Part shown: positions 22,955-35,394 of the stretch, in pieces | How the letters are laid out: each line of letters starts with the position of its first letter | How positions within the stretch are numbered: position 1 is the stretch's first letter | The notes under the pieces: model-generated | The model's database searches: none | What the model was told of the DNA's origin: nothing | What the model saw: the letters and a program-made list of their open reading frames with translations, nothing else | Made by a program: the position numbers and the translations under genes | NCBI RefSeq assembly: GCF_001704415.2 | Contig: NC_030811.1 | Coordinates: 79,130,069 to 79,194,068 of the forward strand | Direction: 5' to 3' | Origin: Capra hircus | Lineage: Eukaryota > Chordata > Mammalia > Artiodactyla > Bovidae | DNA: 64,000 nt

Positions 22955-23735
22955 AGTAGTAACTTTATTGAGATAGATTTCACATGCCATTCAATTCACC
23001 CATTTAGAGTTTACTATTCAATGATGTTTACTATATTCACAGTGTTGTTCAATCATCACCACAATTTTAGAACATTTCTATCACACCAAAAGGAAACCTC
23101 AGATTCTTTTGCAGTCACCCCATTATTTCCACAGCTTCCCAACTAGTGCTGCTGCTGCTAAGTCGCTTCAGTCGTGTCCGACTCTGTGCAACCCCGTAGA
23201 CGGCAGCCCACCAGGCTCTCCCAGGCTCCTGGGATTCTCTAGGCAAGAACACTGGAGTGGGGTGCCATTTGCTAGATAACTATTAATCTACTTTCAGTCT
23301 CCATAAGTTTGCCTATACTGGACATTTCCTAGAAATGGAATTTTTAAAATGTGACCTTTTGTGGCTGGATTCTATCACTGGACATAATGCTTTCAAGGTT
23401 CATCCATGCCGTTGCATGTACCAGGACTTCATTTCTTTATTGCTTAATAAATTCTTCCTCTGTGTGGCTATGACACATTTTGCTTTTCCGTATTTCAGTT
23501 AATGGATGTTTGAGTTGTTTCCACTTTGGGGCTAGTGTGAAGAGTGCTGATACGAATGCTCATACACCAGTGTTTATTTGAATATCTGTTTTTATTTCAC
23601 TTGAGTATATACACCTAGGATTAGAATTCATGTGAACTCTAAGTTTAACCTTTTGATGAACTGCCAAACTGTTTTCCAAAGTGGTTGAGCTCCTTTTTCA
23701 TTCCTGATTCTAATCATTGAGTCTTGTCCCCCGAT
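22955..23735 (-). mobile_element. old L1M 3' end, split by a BovA
   Basis: The + strand reads as the reverse complement of an ancient mammalian L1 3' end: taactttattgagatagatt, cacccatttagagt, ttgttcaatcatcaccac, then after a BovA insertion ctactttcagtctcc, tttcaaggttcatccatg, gaactgccaaactgttttcc. It is heavily diverged and non-coding. Confidence 0.8.
23147..23270 (-). mobile_element. BovA SINE monomer
   Basis: A single BovA unit (tgctgctgctgctaagtcgc tail, caagaacactggagtgg end) inserted in the L1M copy. It lacks the second unit of BovA2. Confidence 0.88.
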
Positions 23736-23739
23736 TTTT

Positions 23740-23895
23740 GGTCACTCCAGCTAAAGGTTTATCAGTTTTGTTTTGTTTGGTTTGAAGAATCAGCTTTGGT
23801 TATTGTTGATTTTCTTGTTTTTCTCTATTGTTTTCCTGTTCTCTATCTCATTAATTTATGTTCTAATTCTTATTATTTTTGCTTGCTTTAAGCCT
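23740..23895 (-). mobile_element. L1 ORF2 fragment
   Basis: Words such as taaaggtttatcagttttg, gaagaatcagctttggtt and ctctattgttttcctgttc are the reverse complement of a conserved part of L1 ORF2 (reverse transcriptase region). It may be part of the same old L1 as 22955-23735 after an internal deletion. No frame is open. Confidence 0.7.
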
Positions 23896-25134
23896 GTGTC
23901 TGAAGATGGAAGGTCGTTAAATATTTTGATTGTTTACATGACTATCTTCTCATAGTCTGGATTCAGCCTTCTAGAAATCAGGATCCATGATTATTTAACT
24001 TTGTGTCAATTGCCTAACATAGCCTTTGATCCAAACGACTACTAAACATATGGATAAACTATTGAAAACACATTGTTAAGTGCTTTGAGGAATTAACAAG
24101 AAAATAAGGGCTAACCAAGGCCAAAATTTAAGTCAAAGCAGAAAGCAATAGATGATTTTAGAATGCCAACCAAGTAAAAGTGAATCAGGCTCCAGTTTCT
24201 ACTCACCTAGGGAGTGAAGCAAAACATGGCCTGATTTAGGGAGTCTAACAGGGTACCCAAGGTTGATTAGCAAAATGTATATAAGCCTGCTTCCCTTGGG
24301 TTAAAATAAGGAAATTACCCATTACTAAGGGGAAAACATCCAGTATAAATGTACCTACATAACATTAAAGCATGTCAAACATATGTTTGATCATACAAAC
24401 ATGTGTCGCCAAACTATGAGGACAAACAAGGGAGTGTAATCTCTAAATTCACAGTAATATTTCCTCTGAGCACAAAGAGAAAAGGAAGGGAACATTTAGG
24501 GACACATGGAGACTTTAAAGAACATGGTAAAACATTTTTACAAACTGGATGGTAGATGCAGGTTTGCATCATAACATTATTCTTTGTATCTTATATATTT
24601 TAACCAAATATTCTTTGATATTTGTATAATAACATTTGAAGAATTAGATACATATAAATGGAAGGAAATTCACAGGTCATTTTTCAAATAAAATTAAGCC
24701 CGGAGAGGTTAGCTAAAAGCTAAACAGCTTCTTAAGTCAGAATGAAGCTATTCTTTCTTTAATAGGTAACCAAACAGCTTTTAAGAGACATCTACAAAAT
24801 AGTATGATAACACTAGAAAAACAAAATAATGGAATTGACCATAATCTGCTTAACATAAGTATTTAAATCAATTAATTCTTATTAAATCTCCTAAATAGCA
24901 TGGCTACAATAATTTCCACTAAAATGTATACATTGTGGCTCATTTGCTGCACATTTGTAATCCCAGGTTTACTTATCCTGTTGGGGAAAAAAAAACACTA
25001 ATAAAAAGATGTATTCAACTATCTTATATTATCAAGCTATATAAATAAATTTTAGAATTAGAAAAATAGTATCAAAAACTCATAATAAATGTAATCCCTT
25101 TGTGTGGTTAAAAAAGAATACCCACACAGAGATG
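23896..25134. other. unique AT-rich DNA, no gene seen
   Basis: No open frame over 60 codons and no repeat recognised. Confidence 0.4.
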
Positions 25135-25144
25135 TGAATACAAG

Positions 25145-25355
25145 TTGTTGTTGCTGTTCAGTCATGTCTGACTGACTCTTTGTGACCCCATGGACTGTAG
25201 CCCAGCAGGCTCCTCTCTCCATGAGATTTCCTAGTTAAGAATACTGAAGTGGTTTGCCATTTCCTCCTCCAAGGGATCTCCTGACCCAGGAGTCAGACCT
25301 GTGTCTCCTGCATTGGCAGGTGGATTCTTTACCACTGAGCCACCAGGGAAGCCCA
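25145..25355 (-). mobile_element. Bov-tA SINE
   Basis: Reverse complement of Bov-tA (gttgttgctgttcagtcatg tail, cactgagccaccagggaagc head). Imperfect flanking repeats tgaatacaag (25135-25144) and tgagtacagg (25356-25365) suggest an aged target-site duplication. Confidence 0.93.
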
Positions 25356-25365
25356 TGAGTACAGG

Positions 25366-26929
25366 TACAAATACATTTTTTTCTTTATGAGGAATCACAA
25401 GATTCTGGTAGATGTCATGCTATTTTACCACATTTAAAAAAAAAAATGATTTTAGTCAACCGTGGAAGCTTAAAGAAATAGGTAATAAAAGAAAACTCAA
25501 AAGGACAGATGATTTGAGTTTAAAAGGAAAACTTTACAATGTACTTTATGTTGAAGGGGCAAAGGCATGTCTTCTGTGTCTGTTTACCAATTAACAGACC
25601 GATATGCACAGTTGGTTTACTGCTCTGTACATTTGGGAAATCAAATAAAAAATTTGGAAGCCAAGTTAGAGAGGCAAATGGGAAAGGCTTAAACTGAGGG
25701 ATATTGCTTGGGAGAGCCTAGTCTGGGAGCAGAGACACAGAGTGTGTCCTGGAGAATTGATAACACTGAAATGAAAACATTTGAATTAGGAAGAAGCCCT
25801 CCAATAAAAGGTACTGTTTATGGAAATAAAAGGGTGAAAATAGTAGCACTTAACTGTTTATGAAGCACTGGTTAAAAGTACTTGATTTTACTTTGCAAAC
25901 ATTTTGTTTCTTAACCATAATAAACCACAACATGGTAGTGTAGAAAGCAATGCACAGAGGTACAAGGTCATGTAGGGATGTCGCCACCTGAGAAGTAAGG
26001 CCTTTTGGGCTCCACTCCAAGTTGTCTTTGTAATAATCAAGTTCATGAGATTCATGTGAAGGAATAAACGTCAGTTTGTTAATCTCAGATCAAAATGTTC
26101 TCAAAGAAGACTAAATTTGTTTTCATGCAACAGGATCAAAGTGTTTTATTAACTATAAGCATTGTGCATGACAAATTAAATGATAGTCAGGAGTTTCCTT
26201 AAGAAGTATGGATTCTAATAATTTGAATATCTGAAACATCAAGCCACATTCCACATCTCATAATAAGAATGATTTTTCTAATGAGATTGGACTAGAGTCT
26301 GTAAGGATCATAACTAAGCTATCTGATAGCTGTCAAAGGAATGGTTCTCAATAATGGATGCACCTTAAAATCATCTGGGTAATTTTTTTAAAGCATCAAT
26401 GTGCAAATTCCACCTCCAGAGATTTTAAGTTGGTTTGAAGTAGGCCCAGGTTGGTTTCCTGTATAGATGCAGACACAGAACCCGTAGATATGGAGGCCTG
26501 ACAGTACTTATTATTTGTGCCTTGTTACTTACTCTAGTTTCAAATCATGAACCTATATTTAAACAATACTTATTGCAATAGTCCTATGTAGAGGGAAATG
26601 CGCAAAGCAGAGACAGAACTTGTTTAATGTGCAGGAAAAAAAATTTTTAATGGCAGACAAAATATCTATAGCTCTCTTATATAATGATTATCTGATCAGG
26701 TTCTATGAAGGCTATTCTCTACACTATAAAATGCAGATAGCTGAAATGCAAGACGGTTATTATCTGTAGTCATGCAAATTCTGTCTGAAAGATCTACTGA
26801 CTTCCTTACTCCACTGTCGAAGAAGCTACTTTTATAGAAGAAGCTACTTTTACCTCCATTTGCACAGTCATTTAACTATAAATGTGTCATTTTTCTACTT
26901 TTCCCTTGAACTAGTTGTTAGATCTCACC
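25366..26929. other. unique DNA, no gene seen
   Basis: One 60-codon AT-rich frame at 25412-25594, not recognised. A short direct duplication (gaagaagctacttttata / gaagaagctacttttacc) occurs at about 26818-26853. Confidence 0.4.
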
Positions 26930-26941
26930 AGTTTCATCATT

Positions 26942-27153
26942 GAAAAAGTGAAAGTGAAGTCGCTCAGTCGTGCCCGACTCTTTACGGCCCCATGGACAGT
27001 AGCCTGCACCAAGCTCCTCCGTCCATGGGATTTTCCAGGCAAGAGTACTGGAGTGGGTTGCCATTTCCTTCTCCAGGGAATCTTCCCAACCCAGGGATCA
27101 AACCCAGGTCTCCCGCATTGTAGGCAGACACTTTACCATCTGAGCCACCAGGA
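26942..27153 (-). mobile_element. Bov-tA SINE
   Basis: Reverse complement of Bov-tA (gtgaagtcgctcagtcgtg tail, tgagccaccagg head) with a perfect 12-base target-site duplication, agtttcatcatt, at 26930-26941 and 27154-27165. Confidence 0.96.
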
Positions 27154-27165
27154 AGTTTCATCATT

Positions 27166-28617
27166 AGGTTAAATCAAATTGACACTTGTTCATTTTTATG
27201 TCTTTATAAGAAATGATCTTATCACTCTCTAAAAGTTATTTTTTAATAATATGAGAGTTTCTATTTAATCTATAAGAATAGTTTGCAAGAGGCATCTTGT
27301 AAAGGAACATTTGAGCTAAAAATTTTAAATTGTACTAGTTTGATGTTCAATAAAAACATTTTAGATACTATGTTCTTACCAAGGTATAACACAAAAAAAT
27401 ATAAATTGAATCATTCCTAGAATCATTTTATCCTAAATATAAATAAAGTAGATATCTTATACTTTAAATAGTACATATTTCATATATTATTTTACAGAGA
27501 CAAAAAATATTTTTAAGATTTGTTAGGAAAATATCAGAACCAACCACTAGGTGTCAGAGTAGCATTTGTGATGTCAAATACCAAGACAGGCCTAATCTTG
27601 TTCACTGTTACTGCAATCAAAATAAAGCTGTTGACTGGGTTCTAATTTGTAACATTTAAAAATTTTTTTCCCTTATTTGAGTGATCCTATCTGTAGTTAA
27701 TATTTTCAAAGAAAACCAATCTTCATAATAAATTTTTTTAATAACACAAAAAGTTAAAAAAAACTGCCTTAAACCATCTATTTGAGCTAAACTTAAATTT
27801 AAAATGATTTTTTAACATATGATATAACAAAATTCTCAAATTGAAAGGGACTTTCTTTATCACCTAGACTAAGCTGATTCTTTATGCTGAAACTGATTTA
27901 AAATATTATTGATCATTCATTATCCACACTCCTATTAAACATTTTCACTTAGAGAAAATGCACTATCTCATGAGGCAGCATAAGTATACTGTTTTCTGGG
28001 TTTTTTCTTTTAATAAATTAGAGATGTTTTAAGCAAACAGCACTTGAAAAAATAAGTAATGTCCATTTACACTCTACTCAAAATTTTTGAAAATAATAAC
28101 ACATATGGAGTAGAACTCTGAGGTCCAAAGCTTCAGCAAAAAGAGGCCCGTGACCTAAAATTCTAAAGGAGAAATCGTTTCATGATCTTTCACAGTAAAC
28201 AATGGAGGTAGCATCTAAAAGGTATCAGCATGTCCTGTAAGCATGTATCTGTAGTAAGTCAATATATTTCCACTTCCCACCTGAAAACAACCCCCCCCAA
28301 AAATCCACAAAATATAGTTTCAGTGAAATTATAGACTCCATATTGGTAAAGGCTCTTAGAACCCTCTGAGTTAATTCAAAAACAAAGCAGGAATAATGGA
28401 AGTGATAGAAGAATCCGGCTCTATCCTAAGCATCTGTCTTTCTTTCATTAACATTATATCTTGGGGGTTTGTGTTCCAGTTTGCTTTTTATTTTTCATTT
28501 TCTTTTTTATTTCAATTTTTTTTAATATATCCTTTCTCTTCTGTGTTATACATTGTTTGACATAACATCAGTCTAAATCTATTACTCTTCTTAATAGGAG
28601 AACGATGGGGACTTTTC
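27166..28617. other. unique AT-rich DNA with one CTCF-like core
   Basis: No gene or repeat family recognised. At 27544-27557 the + strand reads ccactaggtgtcag, one mismatch from the CTCF core pattern (see findings). Confidence 0.35.
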
Positions 28618-28850
28618 CGGGACTTCCCAGGTGGCTTAGTAGTTAAGAATTCACTTCCCAGTGCAGGAGATGCAGAAGACATGGGTTCCGTCCCTGGGTC
28701 AGGAAGATCCCCTGGAGTAGGAAATGGCAACCCACGCCAGTATCCCTGCCTGGAAAATTTCATGGACCGAGGAGTCTGGCGGGCTGCCATCCATGAGGTT
28801 GCAAAAAGTTGAACACGACTGAACACGCACACACAAACAAAAAAGCAACA
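28618..28850 (+). mobile_element. Bov-tA SINE
   Basis: Head gacttcccaggtggcttag, degenerate B box ggttccgtccctggg, BovB-like tail with aacacgactgaacacgc and a CA-rich end. No clear target-site duplication. Confidence 0.9.
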
Positions 28851-28888
28851 TCTTCACTAAATGCAGGAACAAAATATGATGTCCACTG

Positions 28889-29015
28889 TATTCGTTATCT
28901 ATTGCTTAGTAATAAACTACCACAAACTTCATAGCTTAAAGCAGCATACATTTATCACTACACAAGTGTCCAGGCTTGTCCAGTCCTCTGCTTAAGGTCT
29001 CACAAGGTTGCAATG
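28889..29015 (-). mobile_element. MLT1-like LTR fragment
   Basis: Contains gttatctattgcttagtaa, actaccacaaacttcatagc, catttatcactacac and taaggtctcacaaggttg, the reverse complement of one end of a MaLR LTR. It is cut off by the SINE at 29037. Confidence 0.6.
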
Positions 29016-29036
29016 AAAGTGTTTTGAGCGTAGACA

Positions 29037-29159
29037 TTTTTTTATTTTTTGGCTGCACCCAGAAACTTGCAGGATCTTAATTTCCCAACAAGGGATGGAA
29101 CCTGTGCCCCCTGGAGTGGAAACAAGGAGTCCCAACTGCTAGACTCCTAGGGAATTCCC
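29037..29159 (-). mobile_element. tRNA-derived (CHR-type) SINE
   Basis: T-rich start, ttttggctgcacccag, caggatcttaatttccc, caagggatggaacc and ctcctagggaattccct. A short repeat tagaca at 29031-29036 and 29160-29165 may be the target-site duplication. Confidence 0.82.
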
Positions 29160-29165
29160 TAGACA

Positions 29166-29669
29166 GTTTAATTTGTTCCAATTGTAGCAAAATCACAAGC
29201 TTGTGATCCCCCCTTTTTTTTTTAAACAATGACAAACAGAGTGGCTGCTAAGATCACTGATACAAGTTATAATTAATCTAAGAATATTATATGTAAAGTT
29301 CCAAAACACATTCTTAACTCATGAGAGACAAATTTCAGTAAGATGATTGGTAAAATCCCTCTCTGGTTCTCTCTCTCTCTCTCTCTCTTTATCACACACA
29401 CACACACAATTACTTTCCTGATTATGTATACATTATGGTTGTAATTGGTGGTGTTCGCCTCACTACAGCACGCTGGACCCATCCTCAGTGGCTGCACTCC
29501 TGCAAATGGTACAGTTACTCTTGTTATTTTGCTGAGGACAGAGAACCAGAAAAACAACTGAAAACTCCTAACGTTCACTTTCAGCTCTCCCTACCGAGAC
29601 TCCGCTGGAATACAGAACATCAGCATTAAGTGAGAGGACCATCCAGTGTCAGCAAAAGGCACTAGTTCA
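29166..29669. other. mostly unique DNA, no gene seen
   Basis: Holds a CT/CA microsatellite (29364-29408). The 64-codon frame at 29435-29629 is not recognised. Confidence 0.35.
29364..29408. repeat. (CT)n(CA)n compound microsatellite
   Basis: About ten CT units followed shortly by about six CA units. Confidence 0.95.
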
Positions 29670-29764
29670 CCAAAACTCAGCAAAATGTACACTTAAAATA
29701 GCTGAATTCTATTGTATGGAAAATATACCTCAATATATCTGCTACGAAAAAAAAAAAAAAAAAA
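29670..29764 (+). mobile_element. L1M 3' terminus with poly(A)
   Basis: tacacttaaaatagctgaat, tgtatggaaaatatacctc and aatatatctgctac followed by a run of about 19 A. This matches the last part of an old L1 3' UTR with its tail. Confidence 0.55.
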
Positions 29765-30206
29765 ACCCTGGGTATTGGACACACAAAAATACATAAAAGA
29801 ATTCTTAAAAGTCTAAGAATTTGAACATAGTAGTGTATGTTAACAGATCAAGAAGGCAAAAGTAAGCAAGAATAAAGAACAGAAAGCTATCCATGTAGTT
29901 ATATACTTCTAGCATCAAAATAACACCATCTCAAAATGGTGACAATATTGTTTCACCAATTTAGTACTTGTTGCTATAGAGTGATTGCTAGTTTTATTTA
30001 TTTGCTTTGTAGACAGCCACCCAGTGTAGATACTGTGGGACTGTAAATTCACCTTTGAAATTCTAAAACTTCACAAAGTATGTTAAGTTCTGGGGTTTTG
30101 TTAATGTTACAAACCACATAAATCTAAATACTAACATGTTTTTTCAACTCAGAGCAGTCATTTTCTTTTGTGCTAAATGGAAACTGCCACTTTGTCCACT
30201 CTGTCC
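29765..30206. other. unique AT-rich DNA, no gene seen
   Basis: No open frame or repeat recognised. Confidence 0.4.
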
Positions 30207-30207
30207 T

Positions 30208-30423
30208 CACTGCTGCTGTTTAGCCGCTAAGTTGTGTCCAACTCTTTGGGATCCCATGGACTGTAGCCCTCCATGCTCCTCTGTCCATGCGTTTTCCCAG
30301 CAAGACTGCTGGACTGGGTAGCCATTCCTTTCTCCAGGGGAATCTCCTGACCCAAAGATTGAATCCATGTCTCTTGTGTCACCTGCATAGGCAGGCAAAT
30401 TCTTTACCACTGAGCCACCAGGG
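30208..30423 (-). mobile_element. Bov-tA SINE
   Basis: Reverse complement of Bov-tA (gctgctgtttagccgctaag tail, cactgagccaccaggg head). Flanking tcactgctg (30207-30215) and tcattgctg (30424-30432) differ by one base and could be the target-site duplication, overlapping the tail by a few bases. Confidence 0.92.
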
Positions 30424-30606
30424 TCATTGCTGTGCCTTCTAATATATGCGTACCTCATTCTCTGGATCTGTGTCATAATTTTTCTTCTATTATTCTCACC
30501 TCTGTATTCTTTTTCATAAGCTCTTTGAAAATTTCTCACTGATATCTTCTACTTTGCATCTAACATGGTATCGACTGTTTCCATTGCACTTTAGAAAATA
30601 ACTCTG

Positions 30607-30807
30607 GCTAAGACCCTGATGCTGGGAAAGACTGAAGGCAGGAGGAGAAGGGGACGACAGAGGATGAGATGGCTGGATGGCATCACCAACTCAATGGACA
30701 TGAGTTTGGGTAAACTCTGGGTGTTGGTGATGGACAGGGAGGCCTGGTGTGCTGCGATTCATGGAGTCGCAAAGAGTCTGACATGACAGAGCAACTGAAC
30801 TGAACTG
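30607..30807 (+). mobile_element. BovB 3' end fragment
   Basis: Last ~200 bases of BovB: ccctgatgctgggaaagact, gaggatgagatggctggatg, ctgaactgaactga. Flanking actctgg (30601-30607) and attctgg (30808-30814) may be the target-site duplication. Confidence 0.92.
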
Positions 30808-30814
30808 ATTCTGG

Positions 30815-31939
30815 TTTTCATGTCCTATATAGTATATCAGTAATGATCTCTCAGACTAACTTTGTTTCAGACTGAGATATTTTCTCTAATTCCTCATATA
30901 AATCTCATATTGTGAACACCAGTATCTATTTCAGTGTCTCACAATTGCTTTTGCTTTTTCTGAACTGGCATCAAGAGGTCTGGGCTGGCTTTTTGTTAGA
31001 ATCTGTAATCTGTAACCTGTCAGCCAGGGCAGAATCCCTTTTGAATCTTCCAGGTCCATACAAAGGGAAAGGTGATCCTTTGCCATTCTTGTTAAAGGAA
31101 AGCATTCGATATAATGAGAAGCAAAGAACACTGCCACTGTTTCTTTCATGAGTTCAGTAAAGCCTAAAATTAGTCCGGGATGTGATTTCAGCGTTTGCCT
31201 CGTACAGTTGTCCTCGTTCACAGCTAGTGCAGCAGTCCTCCCACGTTTCTCTCATAGGGCCACCTGCGCCGATGCACGCATTCCTACATCCAAAGGTCTG
31301 CAAGACTGCCGAGTTAGGTGTGTCTTCTCTCCAGAACAAGAAGGTGGAGGAAAGGGAGATGAAAGCCCCCTATTTCCTACTTGACCAGAGCATTTCTAAT
31401 AAATAGGTGCTTTAAAAAAGTTTAAGAATGCTTAATTTGAGCATCCCATAATGCGGTTAAAGAAGCATGGGATAAATTCTCCTTCATATTGGGAGAGTCA
31501 AACCCCTTTCATTTTGCTTCATAAAGACATAGGTTGAATCCCCTTGTAAATAGTAGACCAGAATCAGACAGAGCAAGGGGATCCTGGAGCCCAGTGAAAA
31601 GCTACTGGCATTGCAGTGTCTCCTATAATCTGAACCAGGATTGAATTCGAGCATCATAAAGCAGGTCACATGTGGGGATTTCATGACTTCCGCCAGTCTA
31701 CTGGAAGACAGGCTTTACTATTTACCAGATACTCTGTTCCAGAGCCAGTGACCTGTCTGACATACCTCTAGTTGCCCAATCCAGAGGTCAGTGTGGAACA
31801 CTGAGGTAGTCAAGGACATATCTTCTAACATAGATCTCTGTAAGCAAAAAATTATTTATTCACAATCAGAAAACAGTTAATCCACCTGCTCATGACATAC
31901 ATGTCATATGGCCTCCTGATTTTTGCTAGATTTATATTT
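30815..31939. other. unique DNA, no gene seen
   Basis: Between 30912 and 31406 several overlapping frames of 60-96 codons lie on both strands. None is recognised, and open frames on opposite strands at the same place argue against coding. It directly precedes the L1 insertion. Confidence 0.35.
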
Positions 31940-31949
31940 AAAGAAATTA

Positions 31950-34567
31950 GGGGGGAGGGAAAGATGGCGGAGGAATAGGACGGGAAGACCACTTTCTCCC
32001 TCACAAATTCCTCAAAAGAACATTTCAACCCCGAGCAAACTCCACAAAACAACTACTGTAGGCTGGCAGAGGGACATCAGGCAACCAGAAAAGCAGACCA
32101 TTGTCTTCAAAAACAGGTAGGAAAAAATATAAAAGACGAGAAAGGAGACAAAGGAGGTGGGGAGGGAGCTCGTCCCGGGAAGGGAAGCCCGTCCCAGGAA
32201 GGGAATTTTAAGAAGAGAGGTTTCCAAACACCAGGAAACACTCTCCCTGCCGAGTCTGTGGCGAGCCTTGGAAACACAGAGGGCAACATAACAGGAAGGA
32301 AAAATAGATAAATAATTATAACCAACAGATTACAAGCCCAACAGTAACTCCCCCAGCGGAAAAGCAGCACAGACGCCTGCATCCGCCATTGGGAAGTGGG
32401 GGCAGGGCAGGGACGCGCGGGAGGCGCGGGCTGCAGAGCTTTGTAAGAATCGGGCAGGAACGCCCCACGCGCAACCAGAACGATCTAACTTGGGCTAGCA
32501 AACCAGACTGTGGGATAGCTACCATGCGAAAAGCTTGAACATAAGACACCGCCAGGACCAAGCACAGAACAAAGGACGGAATGGAAAAAGCCGGCTGCAG
32601 ACCATCCCCCGCCAGGGACAGGCAGCCAGAGCCGTAAGGTCTGGAAAGGGGCAATTGCAGCCCCGGAGAGACTTTACTTACCTAACTGCAAACAGGCTCC
32701 TTTGCTAAGACTTCTGGGGGTGCTGGACAGTCACAATCTGCCTCACGGGGTGCACCAGCGGTCCACCCAGAAAGCTGAGCAGCAGCAGCAGAAAAGGTGA
32801 TAAGCCGCGGCGATCTCGCTCGCCAAACCCCTGAGTTACTCGGACCTGGGAAGGGCACAAAGCGCAGTCCCAGCCGAATCTGTGCCTCTGAGGGCTGCCT
32901 GAGCGCCGAACCTGAGCGGCTTGGACCAGGGAAGTGCACGCAGCCTAGGGCCGGCCCCAGACGGTTCCCGGCTGAGCATCGTAGAGCCGGAGGGGTTTGT
33001 GCGCCGCGAGAAAGGACAGGTCAAGTGGGGCTGAGATGCGGTGTGCACACAACAGTGCTATTTGTTGGCAGCATTCCCCCTCCCCACAGCGCGACTGAAC
33101 TAGTGAGCCTAAAAAACCAGCAAACAGAAGAAGTTAAACAGGGAACCACCTTGGAAGTGATCCCACACGGCCCACAACATCAGAGAAGGGCCAGAAATAT
33201 TTTTACTATTTTTAAAATCATTCCTTTTTTTTTTTTTTTGCTTTTTTGTTTTTTGCTTTTTTTCTTTTTTCTTTTTTTTTCTAACTTTTTTTTAATTGTT
33301 AAGTCTTCTATTTCTCCTCTAATTTTTATTTCTATAACCTATTATTACTATTTAAAAAAAAAGAAGACTTTTTTTTTTAAGGCAAACACCATATATAGTC
33401 TTTGGGTGGTTGTTGGTGTTTTTTTTTGTTTGTTTGTTTGTTTTTTAATCTTTTTTTTCTTTCTTCCTTTTTCCTTCTGCTTTTCTTTAATATTGTATCT
33501 TTGAAAATCCAACCTCTACTCTAGATTTTTAATCTTTGCTCTTAGGTTTTTGTTGTCAATTTTGTACATTTAAGAACCCAAACTTCACTACCCAAGTTTA
33601 CCTGAGAGCAAGATTACTGGCTTGACCACTCTCTCCTCCTCTGGACTCTCCTTTTTCTCCACCAGGTGGCCTCTGTCTCTTTTCTCCCCCATCTCTTCTC
33701 TATCCAACTCTGTGAATCTCTGTGTGTTCCAGACGGTGGAGAACACCTAAGGAACTGGTTACTGGCAGGATTTGTCTCTCTCCTTCTCATTCCTCTCTCT
33801 GATCCTCCTGGTCACCTCTGTCTACTTCCTCCCTCTCCTCTTCCCCGTATAACTCTGTAAATACCTCTGAGCGGTCCAGACTATAGAGCGCACATAAGGA
33901 AGTGACTACTGGCTAGCTTGCTCTCTCCTCTTATGATCTCACCGCATCTCATTCCAGTTACCTCTAACTACCGCCTCCATCTTCTCTTCTCCTTGTAACT
34001 CAGTGAACCTCTCTGAGTGTCCCTCAATGTGGAGAAACTTTTCATCTTTAACCTAGATGTTTTATCATCGGTGCTGTATAGATGGAGAAGTCTACAGGCT
34101 ACTGTAAAAATAAAACTGAAAACCAGAAGCAGGAGGCTTAAATCCAAAGCCTGAAAACATTAGAGAACTCTTGAATTCAGGGAACATTAAGCAATAGGAG
34201 CTCATCAAATGCCTTCATACCTACACCGAAACCAAGCTCCACCCAAGGGCCAACAAGTTCCAAAACAAGACATACCACGCAAATTCTCCAGCAACACAGG
34301 AACACTCCCCTGAGCTTCAATATACAGGCAGCTCAAAATTATCCCCAAACCTTTGATGTCTCATAACCCATTACGGGTCACACCACTCCACTCCAGAGAG
34401 AAGAAACCCAGCTCCACCCACCAAAACTCCAACACAAGCCTCCCTAACCAGGAAACCTTGACAAGCCACTGATAGAACCCCACCCACAGTGAGGAAGTAT
34501 AATAAAGAGAACTCCACAAATTACCAGAATATAAAAAGGCCACCCCAAACGCAGCAATATAACCAAG
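31950..34567 (+). promoter_or_regulatory. L1 5' UTR with internal promoter region
   Basis: The first ~1.1 kb is GC- and CpG-rich (for example gggacgcgcgggaggcgcgg near 32411), as expected for an L1 internal promoter. It is followed by a T-rich polypyrimidine zone at 33220-33480 and a CT-rich zone to about 34060. A 12-base CTCF-like core, ccaccaggtggc, sits at 33659-33670. Large open frames here (such as 32797-33504) come from low complexity and GC-rich sequence and are not genes. Confidence 0.75.
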
Positions 34568-35394
34568 ATGAAGAGACAGAGGAATACTCAGCAGGTAAAG
34601 GAACAGGAGAGTTGCCCACCAAACCAAACAAAAGAGGAAGAAGTAGGGAATCTACCGGAGAAGGAATTCCGAATATTGATAGTGAAAATGATCCAAAATC
34701 TTGAAATCAAAATGGAATCACAGATAAATAGCCTAGAGACAAGGATTGAGAAGATGCAAGAAAGGTTTAACAAGGACCTAGAAGAAATAAAAAAGAATCA
34801 AAATATAATGAATAACGCAATAAATGAGATCAGAAACACTCTGGAGGCAACAAATAGTAGAATAACGGAGGCAGAAGATAGGATTAGTGAAATAGAAGAT
34901 AGAATGGTAGAAATAAATGAATCAGAGAGGAAACAAGAAAAACGAATTAAAAGAAATGAGGACAATCTCAGAGACCTTCAGGACAATATGAAACGCTCCA
35001 ACATTCGAATTATAGGAGTCCCAGAAGAAGAAGACAGAAAGAAAGATCATGAGAAAATCCTTGAGGAGATAATAGTTGAAAACTTCCCTAAAATGGGGAA
35101 GGAAATAATCACCCAAGTCCAAGAAACACAGAGAGTTCCAAATAGGATAAACCCAAGGCGAAACACCCCAAGACACATTTTAATCAAATTAACAAAGATC
35201 AAACACAAAGAACAAATATTAAAAGCAGCAAGGGAAAAACAACAAATAACACACAAGGGGATTCCCATAAGGATAACAGCTGATCTTTCAATAGAAACTC
35301 TTCAGGCCAGGAGGGAATGGCAAGACATACTTAAAGTGATGAAAGACAATAACCTACAGAAAAAAGAAAAAAAAAAAAAAGAAACAGAAAAAAA
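31950..35394 (+). mobile_element. ruminant L1, full 5' end, 3'-truncated in ORF1
   Basis: It starts at the true L1 5' terminus (G run then gggaaagatggcggaggaat) and carries a 2.6 kb 5' UTR and ORF1, but ends inside ORF1 at 35359. An A-rich tail of about 35 bases with G and C interruptions follows directly. A perfect 10-base target-site duplication, aaagaaatta, lies at 31940-31949 and 35395-35404. The target reads ttt|aaag, which fits the L1 endonuclease preference. ORF2 and the 3' UTR are absent. This is the reverse of ordinary 5' truncation. Confidence 0.95.

Noticed and set aside
30912..31406. Cluster of overlapping 60-96 codon frames upstream of the L1
   Set aside because: Frames are open on both strands at once with no homology, as expected in moderately GC-rich non-coding DNA.
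32797..33504. 235-codon open frame on the plus strand
   Set aside because: It lies in the L1 5' UTR. The first half is GC-rich promoter sequence and the second is a poly-Phe/Leu run from T-rich low-complexity DNA.
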